Shown: positions 16,856 to 25,721 of the stretch, piece after piece
How positions within the stretch are numbered: the stretch's first letter is position 1
Layout: every line of letters starts with the position of its first letter
Program-made: the position numbers and the translations under genes
Origin: Euzebyella marina
GTDB lineage: Bacteria; Bacteroidota; Bacteroidia; Flavobacteriales; Flavobacteriaceae
Assembly (NCBI RefSeq): GCF_014855515.1
Contig: NZ_JACYFK010000003.1
Location: forward strand, 1 to 64,000
Reading direction: 5' to 3'
DNA length: 64,000 nt
Notes under the pieces: generated by a model
What the model was told of the DNA's origin: nothing
The model's database searches: none
Seen by the model: the letters and a program-made list of their open reading frames with translations, nothing else

Positions 16856-18004
16856 ATGAAATCTCTTATTACCATTTTGACGAATGCCCGATACTTTGGT
16901 CCTTCATGGGTATTCGCCAGTATCAATATTCTCTTTGGTACTTGGGCGATATACATCCCCACAGTAAAAGAAAACTTGCAAATTGATAAATCGCAATTAG
17001 GTTTTGCCCTTTTCTTTTTGGCTTTGGGTGTTTTTACCGTTTTTCCTTTTGCGTCGACAATTATCAATAAAATGGGAGTTGGCAAGGCTACCAGAAATGG
17101 GGTTATATTTAGTTGTATTGCCGCAATGTTACCTTTATTGGCGCCCAATTATTTTACTTTGGCAGCTTCACTATTCATCTTTGGGGCTTCGAATGGTTTC
17201 ACCGATATTTCAATGAATACCTTGGTTACGGAAATTGAAAAAGAGGATAAACAAAAGTTCATGTCCGCAAGCCACGGATTTTTCAGTTTAGGTGGTGTTT
17301 TGGCCGGTCTGGGTAGTTTTTTAATTGGTCCGCTAAGTAACCCACCTTTACATATGGCTTTGGCAGTTGTTTTGGTGGTAGTGGTCAATGCATTCTTTTA
17401 CAGAAAATATCAAACTGTGGTTGCGGCCCCGGAAGAGAAAGAAAGTTTTAGCTTCGGACTTTTTAAGCCTCTATTGTTTTTAGGATTGATATCGTTCGTT
17501 TCAATGGGCAGTGAGGGGGCTATAGTTGATTGGAGCGGTCTTTATCTGAAGGAAATAAGTTTAGCGCCCGAATTTTTGTGGGGCGCCGGGTTTTTAGGCT
17601 TTCAACTTACGATGACCATCGGCCGGTTTTTAGGGGATGGAATCAGTTCTAAAGTCGGTTCGGTAAAAATGGTAGCAATGGCATCTGTCTTGGTCATTTT
17701 GGGCTACTCTTTTGTCTTGACTACACAGGTTTATATAAGCATCTTAGGGTTTGCCATCAGCGGCCTAGGCTTTTCGGTGATTATACCCGAAGTTTTTAGA
17801 ATCGGCGGTAATGTGAAAGGTGTCGATTCGTCACAGGGGGTCTCTTTTATCGCGGGTACCGGTTATGCCGGCTTTTTGGCAGCACCGCCCATTTTAGGTT
17901 TTCTTGCAGATTCTTTTTCCCTTTTTACCTGCTTTGTGGTTTTGCTTTGTTGTGCTTTTGTAATTCTGGGCTCTACCTATGCCTTGCATAAAAGAGGAAG
18001 GTAG
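16856..18004 (+). CDS. Major facilitator superfamily transporter
   Basis: 382 residues with about 12 hydrophobic helices in two six-helix halves separated by a charged loop (RKYQTVVAAPEEKESFSF). It has MFS-like loop motifs (FASTIINKMGVGKATRNG after helix 2; GDGISSKVGSVK in the second half) and the pattern SASHGFFSLGGVLAGLGSFLIG in helix 4/5. It resembles the YbjJ/sugar-efflux-like MFS branch. The substrate is unknown. The gene stands alone between a divergent kinase and a convergent lipoprotein gene and may be regulated from the 330-bp region upstream. Confidence 0.88.
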   Translation: MKSLITILTNARYFGPSWVFASINILFGTWAIYIPTVKENLQIDKSQLGFALFFLALGVFTVFPFASTIINKMGVGKATRNGVIFSCIAAMLPLLAPNYFTLAASLFIFGASNGFTDISMNTLVTEIEKEDKQKFMSASHGFFSLGGVLAGLGSFLIGPLSNPPLHMALAVVLVVVVNAFFYRKYQTVVAAPEEKESFSFGLFKPLLFLGLISFVSMGSEGAIVDWSGLYLKEISLAPEFLWGAGFLGFQLTMTIGRFLGDGISSKVGSVKMVAMASVLVILGYSFVLTTQVYISILGFAISGLGFSVIIPEVFRIGGNVKGVDSSQGVSFIAGTGYAGFLAAPPILGFLADSFSLFTCFVVLLCCAFVILGSTYALHKRGR

Positions 18005-18007
18005 AAT

Positions 18008-18691
18008 TTATTTGAGTTTTGCTTCCAAATTAGTAAAATAGAGTTTAAAACTACCATCTTCATTTTGGTGCATCTGCGCAAGGTTCAATCCGCCAACATC
18101 TTTGTAGTCTTCCCAAGTGGTTATCATTGAAGGCTCCTCTTGATTACCTCTCCTAAAAACCCATTCGTGAACTTTAAAATCATCGGTAAAATAGAAATCG
18201 TAGGCATCACCAGGGGTATACCCACCCTCTTGGTTGTAGGTAACTGTCAGCTTTTGCATTTCTTTTTTGCTGAGGGGGGCTGAAACCTTGGCGTTGTGCT
18301 CGGTCGTAATGCTATTTTCATCCCACAAAATATTGATGGGCGCCATCAGCCAATATTTATCATTGATAAACCCTCCATTTGTCTTATTGGCGATACTGTC
18401 CATTTCATTTCTGTTATAGCTAAGGGTGTCTTCCGCAGAAATAGCGGTTACCTCGTTGGTCTTCGTTTTCCAGATCCAAGTTCTTTCAAAATGCGAGGTG
18501 TCGCGGTCAACATTGAACGTAAATTTGAGTTCTTCAATATTTTGCCAATTCTCATATCCGTTAGCATAGGCTATCTCTTCTAAAAGAGAAAGTTCTTTCT
18601 GCTCCGGTTGGGCTTCGGTCTTTGGGTTGTCTTTACAAGAATAGAAAAGAATGGCAGTTATAGCGATTACAAGTAGCGGTCGTATCATCAT
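18008..18691 (-). CDS. Lipoprotein of unknown function (possibly DUF6503)
   Basis: 227 residues. An N-terminal lipoprotein signal with lipobox LFYSC and Cys at about residue 19 is followed by an acidic, Pro/Glu-rich linker. The remainder is a single beta-rich domain with aromatic residues (WQNIEELKFTFNVDRD, ERTWIWKTKTNEV, YDFYFTDDFKVHEWVF). This pattern resembles the DUF6503 proteins of Bacteroidota, which have a LolA-like beta look. That assignment is tentative. It ends 3 bp from the stop of the convergent MFS gene. Expected to sit in the outer membrane, facing the periplasm or surface. Confidence 0.65.
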   Translation of the reverse strand: MMIRPLLVIAITAILFYSCKDNPKTEAQPEQKELSLLEEIAYANGYENWQNIEELKFTFNVDRDTSHFERTWIWKTKTNEVTAISAEDTLSYNRNEMDSIANKTNGGFINDKYWLMAPINILWDENSITTEHNAKVSAPLSKKEMQKLTVTYNQEGGYTPGDAYDFYFTDDFKVHEWVFRRGNQEEPSMITTWEDYKDVGGLNLAQMHQNEDGSFKLYFTNLEAKLK

Positions 18692-18856
18692 TGAAGTTTT
18701 CTCAAATATAATCTTTTTGTGTTAGCAATCATTAGCTGAGTCACTTAAGAAAAAATAGGTGAAGCCATCATATATTTGTTAAATAGGGCTCTTGGGACAA
18801 GGCAATTGAATATCTTCCTAGGAATTTTGCCAAGAGATCTATTTAAATAAATTGCT

Positions 18857-18864
18857 TAATTTTG
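18857..18864 (+). promoter_or_regulatory. -7 element TAATTTTG before clpP
   Basis: A consensus -7 element ends 20 bp before the ATG at 18885. An upstream in-frame TTG (18852) lies just before it and cannot be a start if this promoter is used. Confidence 0.5.
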
Positions 18865-18884
18865 GTAGTAACAAAATACATAAA

Positions 18885-19433
18885 ATGAGTTCTAAAAAAG
18901 GAAAAGTTCAAGAGGCTATCGACCAAAAATTATTGGAGGAAAGAAAAGTATTCCTTTGGGGTATGGTTGATGATGATTCGGCCAAGCACGTCATCGATCG
19001 TCTTTTGTATCTAGATATGCAGAGCAATGAAGAAATTCAATTGTTCATTAATAGTCCGGGTGGTTATGTTACATCGGGTTTTGCCATGTACGATACCATT
19101 AAATCACTTAAAAGCCCAGTTTCAACTATTTGTACAGGTTTGGCGGCCTCAATGGGCTCTATTCTTCTTTCTGTTGGAAAAAAGGGGAGAAGGTTTATTC
19201 AACCCCATGCCCAAGTTATGATTCACCAACCAAGTGGGGGTGCTCGTGGTCAGGCTTCCAATATTGAAATTCAAGCAAAAGAGATTATCAAAACCAAAGA
19301 GTTGAGTGCCCGAATATTGGCTGATAACTGTGGTCAAGATTATGAAAAGGTCTTGAAAGACTTCGATAGAGATTACTGGATGAACGCCGAGGAGTCTATC
19401 GAATACGGTATTGTAGACGGAGTCTTGGAATAA
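18885..19433 (+). CDS. clpP: ATP-dependent Clp protease proteolytic subunit (ClpP)
   Basis: 182 residues from ATG 18885. The catalytic triad is visible: S89 in GLAASMGS, H114 in QVMIHQP and D163 in DFDRDYWMN. The S-H and H-D spacings (25 and 49) are identical to E. coli ClpP. LFINSPGG and a GG-rich handle segment (QPSGGARGQASNIE) are also present. It forms the barrel protease that works with ClpX/A/C. There is no tig or clpX beside it, and many flavobacteria carry two ClpP genes, so this is likely the stand-alone paralogue (inference). The N-terminus is short and has no obvious propeptide. A strong terminator follows. Confidence 0.93.
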   Translation: MSSKKGKVQEAIDQKLLEERKVFLWGMVDDDSAKHVIDRLLYLDMQSNEEIQLFINSPGGYVTSGFAMYDTIKSLKSPVSTICTGLAASMGSILLSVGKKGRRFIQPHAQVMIHQPSGGARGQASNIEIQAKEIIKTKELSARILADNCGQDYEKVLKDFDRDYWMNAEESIEYGIVDGVLE

Positions 19434-19451
19434 GATTTAAGGTTCTACATT

Positions 19452-19492
19452 AAAAAAGTCCTTCGCAAATCTATTGTGAAGGACTTTTTTTT
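19452..19492 (+). terminator. Terminator after clpP
   Basis: A 17-bp stem (AAAAAAGTCCTTCGCAA with TTGTGAAGGACTTTTTT, one G-U pair) has a 6-nt loop and ends in eight T residues. Confidence 0.92.
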
Positions 19493-19591
19493 GAATATAT
19501 ATAGGCGCTGACGCGGAATGTTTTTCTTTATATACGCTACGCAATTAGTGTTCAGATGGTCTGTGAAAGTTAAATAATTACTAAATAGACT

Positions 19592-21124
19592 TTAAAACCT
19601 TTCCGGATGCTCAATAACCTCTTGAGCTCTACTTTTCAATTTTTCTAGTTCATCTTTTGGCTTTTTGTTCAACAAGTTCATCATCATTGCCATTCGGTTG
19701 TTGTTTTCAAAATGAACTCTTTTTTCATCAAGGAAATTCCAATAAAGCGAATTAAATGGGCAGGCCTTTTCTCCTATTTTTTTGGTATGCGAATAATGGC
19801 AATCTTTGCAATAATTGCTCATTTTATTAATGTAGTTGGCACTACTTACATAAGGTTTGGTACCCACAATGCCACCATCGGCAAATTGGCTCATTCCGCG
19901 AGTGTTGGTGATTTCTACCCACTCAATAGCATCGATATAAATACCCAAATACCAATCGTCAACCTCCTTTGGGTCGGTCATGGTGAGAAGTGCATAATTA
20001 CCGGTCACCATTAAACGCTGAATATGATGGGCGTAAGCTTCATCTAAACTTTGTGTTATGCAGTTCTTCAGGCAATTCATTTTGGTGTCACCGGTCCAGT
20101 AGAAATCAGGTAGCTTGTTTTTGTTACCAAGTTCGTTCAATTGGGAATACTTGGGCATTTCTTTCCAATAAACGCCTCTCATGAATTCTCTCCAACCTAG
20201 AATTTGCCTAATGAAACCCTCAATTTGCGAAATGTCTATAATGCTTTTATTTTCATAGTAATGGTCAAGTACTTTATCAATTACCTCTTTTGGTGAAAGT
20301 AGCTTGCTGTTCATGGCGAACGATACTCTTGAATGAAACAAGAACTTTTGGTCGGTATGCATGGCATCTTGATAATCGCCAAAATGTTCCAAAAGGTTCT
20401 TGCAAAAGTAATTGAGAACGGTTAGGCAGTCGGTCCTGGAAGTAGGCCAGTTGAATGAAGAAGGTTCGATATGGCCAAAAGTTTCGACGTTGGCCTTTTT
20501 GAGGTCTTTTAAAACCTCCTCTACATTTTTTCTAAATCCTCTTTCATGTGGTATTTCCGGCTTTCCTGGCCATTTTTTTCTATTACTTTGGTCGTAGTTC
20601 CACTTGCCGCCTTCAGGTTGGCCGCTTACCATCATGATATCATGTTTTTTCCGCATCATGCGATAAAAGTTCTCCATGACTATTTGTTTCCTGTTTGAGA
20701 AGAAATTTTTTAGCTCATATCTACTGGTATAAAAATGTTCAGTATCACAATTTGAACATGTTACGTTTATTGAGTCGCATATTTCTTTCAGCTGTATATC
20801 CAATCGATATTCGTCGGGCAGCAAATATTCAAACCTTTCGGCTTTGCTTTTTTTCAGGGCTTCTTTGATAATTTGGTCTAACTGCTGGCTGTTGTTATCA
20901 TCGGTAATCTTTAGATATATAAAATGATGGCCCTTGTCGGTCATTTCTTCGGCAAAAGTTCGCATCGCACTAAAAAAAGCGACCACCTTCTGTATGTGGT
21001 GCTTAACATAATTAGTTTCTTGCCGCATCTCTGCCATCAAATAGGTGATATCGGGGTCGGTGTTTTGAAACCAGCTATGTTTATGGTTCAATTGGTCGCC
21101 CAAAATCAAGCGTAAAGTTTTCAT
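19592..21124 (-). CDS. FeS-type bacterial cryptochrome/(6-4) photolyase family protein
   Basis: 510 residues. The N-terminal Rossmann domain begins TLRLILGDQLNHKHSW, typical of the deoxyribodipyrimidine-photolyase-related (DPRP / FeS-BCP) family. The C-terminal helical FAD domain contains GFIRQILGWREFMRG and HHIQRLMVTGNYALL. Four cysteines suited to the 4Fe-4S cluster of this class are seen: one in MNCLKN and three in NYCKDCHYSHTKKIGEKAC. Known members repair (6-4) photoproducts or act as blue-light sensors, with FAD plus a lumazine antenna. Repair versus signalling cannot be settled here. Transcribed alone. Confidence 0.9.
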   Translation of the reverse strand: MKTLRLILGDQLNHKHSWFQNTDPDITYLMAEMRQETNYVKHHIQKVVAFFSAMRTFAEEMTDKGHHFIYLKITDDNNSQQLDQIIKEALKKSKAERFEYLLPDEYRLDIQLKEICDSINVTCSNCDTEHFYTSRYELKNFFSNRKQIVMENFYRMMRKKHDIMMVSGQPEGGKWNYDQSNRKKWPGKPEIPHERGFRKNVEEVLKDLKKANVETFGHIEPSSFNWPTSRTDCLTVLNYFCKNLLEHFGDYQDAMHTDQKFLFHSRVSFAMNSKLLSPKEVIDKVLDHYYENKSIIDISQIEGFIRQILGWREFMRGVYWKEMPKYSQLNELGNKNKLPDFYWTGDTKMNCLKNCITQSLDEAYAHHIQRLMVTGNYALLTMTDPKEVDDWYLGIYIDAIEWVEITNTRGMSQFADGGIVGTKPYVSSANYINKMSNYCKDCHYSHTKKIGEKACPFNSLYWNFLDEKRVHFENNNRMAMMMNLLNKKPKDELEKLKSRAQEVIEHPERF

Positions 21125-21375
21125 CTGTCAGGGTTTTAATTTGATGGAGGTATGCAATTAATACATGTAGCGATAAAAGCATTGATGCTTTCAAATTTTA
21201 TATGAACCGTATTTAACAGTATATTTGCTCGAACAGAATAACTGATTTTCTTAAACTTAAAGGGTTTATTGGGGTATTGCTTCCTACTGTAAGACCTTCT
21301 TATAAATTCCTAAACCTTTATAGCTGACCAAGTAATTGATAATATAGTTACATTTTTGGGAGGCTTTCTGCATCT

Positions 21376-22722
21376 ATGACCCAACAATCTAAAAACATTG
21401 CCATTATAGGCTCAGGTCTTGTGGGCTCGCTTTTGGCTATCTATCTAAAAAAGTTAGGACACGCTATTACCGTTTTTGACAGAAGACCGGATATTAGAAA
21501 TATTACATTTTCAGGGCGTTCTATCAATCTTGCCATGAGTAATAGAGGTTGGAATGCACTCGAAGAGGTGGGTATCGCCGAGGAAATCAAGAAGATTGCT
21601 ATTCCTTTGGATAAAAGGGCTATGCACGTAATCGGTAAACCCATGTATTTTCAAAAATACGGAAAGGAAGGAGAAGCCATTTGGTCTATTTCAAGAGGGG
21701 TGTTGAACAAAAGAATGATAGATTTGGCAGAAGCCGAAGGAGTTCATTTCAGATTTGATGAAAAAGTTTGGGATGTTGATCTGCCGGAAGCTAAAATCTT
21801 TACCGGAGAAACCGAAAAAGGGGAGTGGAAGGAGTATAATTACGATATGATTTTTGGTTGTGACGGCGCCTTTTCGCGGGTGCGACACAAAATGCAACGA
21901 CGCAGTCGCTTCGATTATTCACAAGATTTTATTGATGTTGGCTATAAAGAACTTTCTATACCTCCCAACGCTGATGGTACCCATAAGCTAGACAAGAACT
22001 CTTTTCATATCTGGCCGAGAGGAAAGTTTATGTTGATTGCGATGCCGAATTTAGATGGTAGCTTTACCTGTACCTTATTTTTACCTTTTGAAGGCCAAGT
22101 ATCTTTCGACAGTCTGACCACTAAAGAAGAAGCAAAAAAGTTTTTTGAAACCTACTTCCCCAATGTGATGCAGGTGATAGATGATTTGTTAGTTGATTTC
22201 TTTAAAAACCCGACCAGTGCCTTGGTGACCATGAAATGTTACCCTTGGACTTATTGGGACAAGGTGGCCCTAGTAGGGGATTCTGCGCACGCCGTTGTGC
22301 CATTCTATGGTCAAGGTATGAATGCCGGTTTTGAAGATATTTTCGTTCTTCACGAATTGATTCAAAAACATGGTGACGATTGGTTACAGATTTTTGAGCA
22401 GTACCAAAAAGAAAGAAAGCCCAATGCCGATGCTATTGCTGAATTGAGCTACCGGAATTTTGTTGAAATGAGCAGTAAAACTGCTGACCCGAAATTCTTA
22501 TTGCAGAAAAAAATTGAGAAACACTTTGCTTCAAAGCATCCCGATAAGTGGATTCCGATTTATAGCCGCGTTACCTTTTCAGATAGACCATATTCAGAGG
22601 CGTTGGCTATGGGTGATGAACAAGAAAGTATTATGAAAGAGGTAATGAAAATGCCCCAAATTGAAGATAAATGGGATAGCACCGAAGTAGAAAACAAAAT
22701 GCTTTCTCTTTTGCAAGATTGA
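21376..22722 (+). CDS. kmo: Kynurenine 3-monooxygenase
   Basis: 448 residues. The FAD dinucleotide-binding motif GSGLVG is at residues 12-17 (IAIIGSGLVGSLLAIYLKK). The second flavin motif is VALVGDSAHAVVPFYGQGMNAGFED, with D302. The family-specific segments FDRRPDIR, SGRSINLAMSNRGWNAL and MIFGCDGAFSRVRHKM agree with bacterial KMO. It uses NADPH and O2 to convert kynurenine to 3-hydroxykynurenine, feeding kynureninase (13211-14476). Unlike the eukaryotic enzyme, no C-terminal membrane helix is evident. Monocistronic, ended by a bidirectional palindromic terminator. Confidence 0.95.
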   Translation: MTQQSKNIAIIGSGLVGSLLAIYLKKLGHAITVFDRRPDIRNITFSGRSINLAMSNRGWNALEEVGIAEEIKKIAIPLDKRAMHVIGKPMYFQKYGKEGEAIWSISRGVLNKRMIDLAEAEGVHFRFDEKVWDVDLPEAKIFTGETEKGEWKEYNYDMIFGCDGAFSRVRHKMQRRSRFDYSQDFIDVGYKELSIPPNADGTHKLDKNSFHIWPRGKFMLIAMPNLDGSFTCTLFLPFEGQVSFDSLTTKEEAKKFFETYFPNVMQVIDDLLVDFFKNPTSALVTMKCYPWTYWDKVALVGDSAHAVVPFYGQGMNAGFEDIFVLHELIQKHGDDWLQIFEQYQKERKPNADAIAELSYRNFVEMSSKTADPKFLLQKKIEKHFASKHPDKWIPIYSRVTFSDRPYSEALAMGDEQESIMKEVMKMPQIEDKWDSTEVENKMLSLLQD

Positions 22723-22740
22723 TTCAAAGTAAGTGTGATA

Positions 22741-22780
22741 AAAAGAAAGGGCCGCGTTTTAAAACGCGGCCCTTTCTTTT
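22741..22780. terminator. Bidirectional terminator, perfect 40-bp palindrome
   Basis: AAAAGAAAGGGCCGCGTTTT is followed immediately by its exact reverse complement, so both strands end in T-rich runs. It separates the convergent kmo and CdsZ-like genes. Confidence 0.93.
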
Positions 22781-22796
22781 TATTGACTATTAGCAA

Positions 22797-23576
22797 TTAA
22801 AGTTTTTGAAAAAACTTTTGCATCTTTTCCTGTTCTTCTTCGGCCAATACTGGGTCAACCAATATACGGCCACTATGCTCGTCAGTAATGATTTTCTTGC
22901 GAGAAGCAATCTCTACTTGTACCTGCGGAGGAATCGTAAAGAAAGAACCTCCTGAAGCACCTCTTTCGATAGGTACTACCGCAAGACCGTTCTTCACATT
23001 GTTTCTAATTCTAGCGTAAGCCTTTACTAGGCGTTCTTCGATTTCATCCTGGTATTTCTCAGATTGCTCTAAAAGGGCTTGCTCTTCTTTTTCCGTTTCG
23101 GCCAAAATGGCGTCAAGCTCTCCTTTTTTATGCTTTAAATGAGATTCACGTTCGCCTAAACGCTCTTTGGTTTCAGAAATAACCTCTTTTTTCTGTTCAA
23201 TTTGTGCTTTGAACTCTTTAATGTTTTTCTCAGCTAATTGAATTTCCAATTCTTGATATTCAAGCTCTTTACTGATAGAGTTGAATTCTCTACTGTTACG
23301 AACATTCTTTTGCTGTTCGCCATATTTTTTGATGAGAGCCTTGGCTTCCTCAATCAAGTTTTTCTTGGCGCCGATTTCAAAATTAATGGTTTCGACATCG
23401 GTCTTTAATTTATCTATTCTGGTTTTGAGACCTAATACCTCATCTTCCAAATCCTCAACTTCTAGTGGCAGTTCACCTCGAACGTTGCGTATTTCATCTA
23501 CTCTTGAATCGATCAATTGCAGGTCATACAATGCCCTAAGTTTCTGTTCTACCGTAGCGTCTTCTTTTTTTGCCAT
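22797..23576 (-). CDS. CdsZ-like coiled-coil protein with degenerate zinc ribbon
   Basis: 259 residues. Residues about 10-190 form a long antiparallel coiled coil (LRALYDLQLIDSRVDEI, LEYQELEIQLAEKNIKEF) as in the CT398/FlgZ/CdsZ family (C4-type zinc ribbon proteins). The C-terminal region that normally carries two CxxC knuckles aligns by context, but the cysteines are absent: GASGGSFFTIPPQ replaces C-x-GC, and DEHSGRILV replaces CPYCGRILV-like sequence. So the fold is probably retained without zinc. The function of this family in Bacteroidota is unknown. It follows the Nif3-like gene with a 6-bp gap and is very likely in the same operon. Confidence 0.8.
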   Translation of the reverse strand: MAKKEDATVEQKLRALYDLQLIDSRVDEIRNVRGELPLEVEDLEDEVLGLKTRIDKLKTDVETINFEIGAKKNLIEEAKALIKKYGEQQKNVRNSREFNSISKELEYQELEIQLAEKNIKEFKAQIEQKKEVISETKERLGERESHLKHKKGELDAILAETEKEEQALLEQSEKYQDEIEERLVKAYARIRNNVKNGLAVVPIERGASGGSFFTIPPQVQVEIASRKKIITDEHSGRILVDPVLAEEEQEKMQKFFQKL

Positions 23577-23582
23577 AAATTT

Positions 23583-24677
23583 TTATAAATACTTGATGGG
23601 ATTGGTTTTACTTTCCGATAAACGGACTGCAAAATTAGGAATTTTTTTTGTAAGATAATCAACTAATAAATTTTTTGTAAACTGTTCTGTTTCATAGTGT
23701 CCGATATCTGCAACCACTATTTTGTTCTCAGCCTTGTAAAATTCATGATACTTTATGTCTGCGCTTATAAAAACATCGGCACCCGTGGCTTTGGCTGCAT
23801 CGATGGCGAAGGCACCACTTCCGCCTAAAACGGCTACTTTTTGAACAGGTTTACCCAATAACTGCGAGTGCCTAATGATAGAAGCGTTCATTGACTTCTT
23901 TACCCTCTTTAAAAAATCTTTCTCTTCTTCCAGCTCGTTCAGCATACCTACCATACCCATGCCCACATAAGGGTTCGTGTTGTCTAAAGAAACAATGTCA
24001 TAGGCGACTTCTTCATACGGGTGGTTGTTTAATAGGGCATTGACGATTCTTTTCTGGTCAATACCAGAAAAAACGACACTTATCATGGTCTCTTTTTCGT
24101 GATGTAGTTGTCCAATATCGCCCTTTGTAGGGTTAGAATTCTCACCTGCTTCATAGGTGCCCATCCCTTCTAGGTTAAAACTGCAAGCGCTATAGTTGCC
24201 TATATTGCCGGCCCCAGCCTCAAATAGATGCTGTCTTAAATTCTCGGCATCGTCTTTAGGTACATATGTGGTAAGCTTTTTAAGGTTTGATTTTTTAGGA
24301 ATCAAAACCTGAGGGTTCTCGATGCCCAGAACCTCACATATTTTAGTGTTCACCCCATTTTGAACATTGTCTAAAGCGGTATGCATGCTGTAGATGGCGA
24401 TATCATTTTTGATGGCCTTTAAAACTACCCTCTCAACATAATTGGATCCTGTAAGTTTTTTTAATCCCCCGAAAATTATGGGATGAAAGCTTACTATAAG
24501 ATTACAATTGGTTTTGATGGCTTCGTCAACAACATTTTCTAAAGTGTCGAGGGTTATCAAAACACCATTAACAATAGAGTTGTAATCGCCAACAAGTAAA
24601 CCAACATTGTCAAAATCTTCAGCATTGCCCAAAGGAGCCAATTCTTCTAAAATATGGGTAATTTCTTTAACTGTCAT
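23583..24677 (-). CDS. Nif3-like dinuclear metal-centre hexameric protein (DUF34)
   Basis: 364 residues. The N-terminal DUF34/Nif3 half begins ELAPLGNAEDFDNVGLLVGD and has metal-ligand residues in VSFHPIIF. An inserted PII-like domain (about 130-230; KKLTTYVPKDDAENLRQHLFEAGAGNIGNY) is the long form usual in Bacteroidota. The C-terminal half provides GSGAFAIDAAKATGADVFISADIKYHEFYKAE and DIGHYETEQF, with the remaining ligands. The biochemical role of this widespread family is not firmly established, with a GTP cyclohydrolase I type 2-like annotation common. The start codon lies 48 bp from the divergent lpxK ATG, so the two promoters must overlap. Confidence 0.92.
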   Translation of the reverse strand: MTVKEITHILEELAPLGNAEDFDNVGLLVGDYNSIVNGVLITLDTLENVVDEAIKTNCNLIVSFHPIIFGGLKKLTGSNYVERVVLKAIKNDIAIYSMHTALDNVQNGVNTKICEVLGIENPQVLIPKKSNLKKLTTYVPKDDAENLRQHLFEAGAGNIGNYSACSFNLEGMGTYEAGENSNPTKGDIGQLHHEKETMISVVFSGIDQKRIVNALLNNHPYEEVAYDIVSLDNTNPYVGMGMVGMLNELEEEKDFLKRVKKSMNASIIRHSQLLGKPVQKVAVLGGSGAFAIDAAKATGADVFISADIKYHEFYKAENKIVVADIGHYETEQFTKNLLVDYLTKKIPNFAVRLSESKTNPIKYL

Positions 24678-24725
24678 GAAGAGTTTTTGTATCGCCTAAA
24701 GATAAAATATTATAATTTCGCCCAA

Positions 24726-25721
24726 ATGCAAGTACTGAGAAAAATACTATTTCCGTTTTCGCTCCTATATGCTTTAGTAGTTTACTTTCGAAATTTCTTA
24801 TTCGATATCGGGTTTTTGAAATCAAAAACTTTTGAGACTCCAACCGTCTGCGTTGGTAATTTAAGTGTAGGCGGAACAGGTAAAACTCCTATGATTGAAT
24901 TTCTTGTCGATAACCTCAAAGCTGAATTGAAGATAGCTGTCTTAAGTAGGGGGTATAGAAGAAAATCAGAGGGTTTTATACTTGCCGATACCGACAGCAG
25001 CGTTGAAGAGCTTGGTGATGAGCCGTACCAGATTTACTCAAAATTTAAGGACATAGCCGTAGCAGTAGATGCGAATAGGCAAAATGGTATTACCTCTCTT
25101 CAAAAGATGGTAGACCCTGATTTAATTTTATTGGATGATGCCTATCAGCATCGTAAGGTGAAATGTACTTCGTACATTCTATTGACTGCCTTCGGTCATT
25201 TGTATTCAAAAGATTGGTACTTACCAACTGGAAACCTTCGAGATGCCAAGTCACAGGCCAATCGCGCCAATTGTATTGTGGTTACAAAGTGCCCGAAAAA
25301 TTTAAAAACAGAAGCAAGAAAGAAGATTATAAATCAGCTCAACCCACAAACACATCAAAGGGTACTATTCAGTTATTTAGATTACCATGATGAAGTTTTT
25401 GGTCTGGATAAGAGTTATTCTTTGAATGATTTGAAATCAAAGAATATCACTTTGGTCACTGGTATAGCAAACCCAGCTCCTTTAGTGGAATTTTTAAAAA
25501 ATGAAGGCGTCTCGTTTAAGCACTTGAAATTTAAAGACCATCATTTCTTCTCGGAAAATGAATTGAAAAACCTTAAAGAAAAGGATTTGATTCTAACTAC
25601 CGAGAAAGACTATGTTCGTTTAAAGAATCAGCTTCAGAATTTATATTATCTACCCGTGAAGCATCGGTTTTTTGATGATGACGGGGAACAAATACTGAAA
25701 GAGATAAGGAATATTATATAA
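24726..25721 (+). CDS. lpxK: Tetraacyldisaccharide 4'-kinase
   Basis: 331 residues from ATG 24726. Upstream in-frame sequence overlaps the divergent gene and is not expected to be translated. A short N-terminal membrane-associating helix (ILFPFSLLYALVVYF) precedes the Walker A motif VGNLSVGGTGKT (43-54). LDDAYQHRKVK contains the conserved Asp-Asp-xxQHR of LpxK, and LPTGNLRDAKSQANRAN is the family signature. It phosphorylates the 4' position of the lipid A precursor on the inner membrane. A TAATTTCG sequence just upstream is a near-consensus -7. The last 8 bp overlap the convergent hybrid kinase gene. Confidence 0.95.
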   Translation: MQVLRKILFPFSLLYALVVYFRNFLFDIGFLKSKTFETPTVCVGNLSVGGTGKTPMIEFLVDNLKAELKIAVLSRGYRRKSEGFILADTDSSVEELGDEPYQIYSKFKDIAVAVDANRQNGITSLQKMVDPDLILLDDAYQHRKVKCTSYILLTAFGHLYSKDWYLPTGNLRDAKSQANRANCIVVTKCPKNLKTEARKKIINQLNPQTHQRVLFSYLDYHDEVFGLDKSYSLNDLKSKNITLVTGIANPAPLVEFLKNEGVSFKHLKFKDHHFFSENELKNLKEKDLILTTEKDYVRLKNQLQNLYYLPVKHRFFDDDGEQILKEIRNII

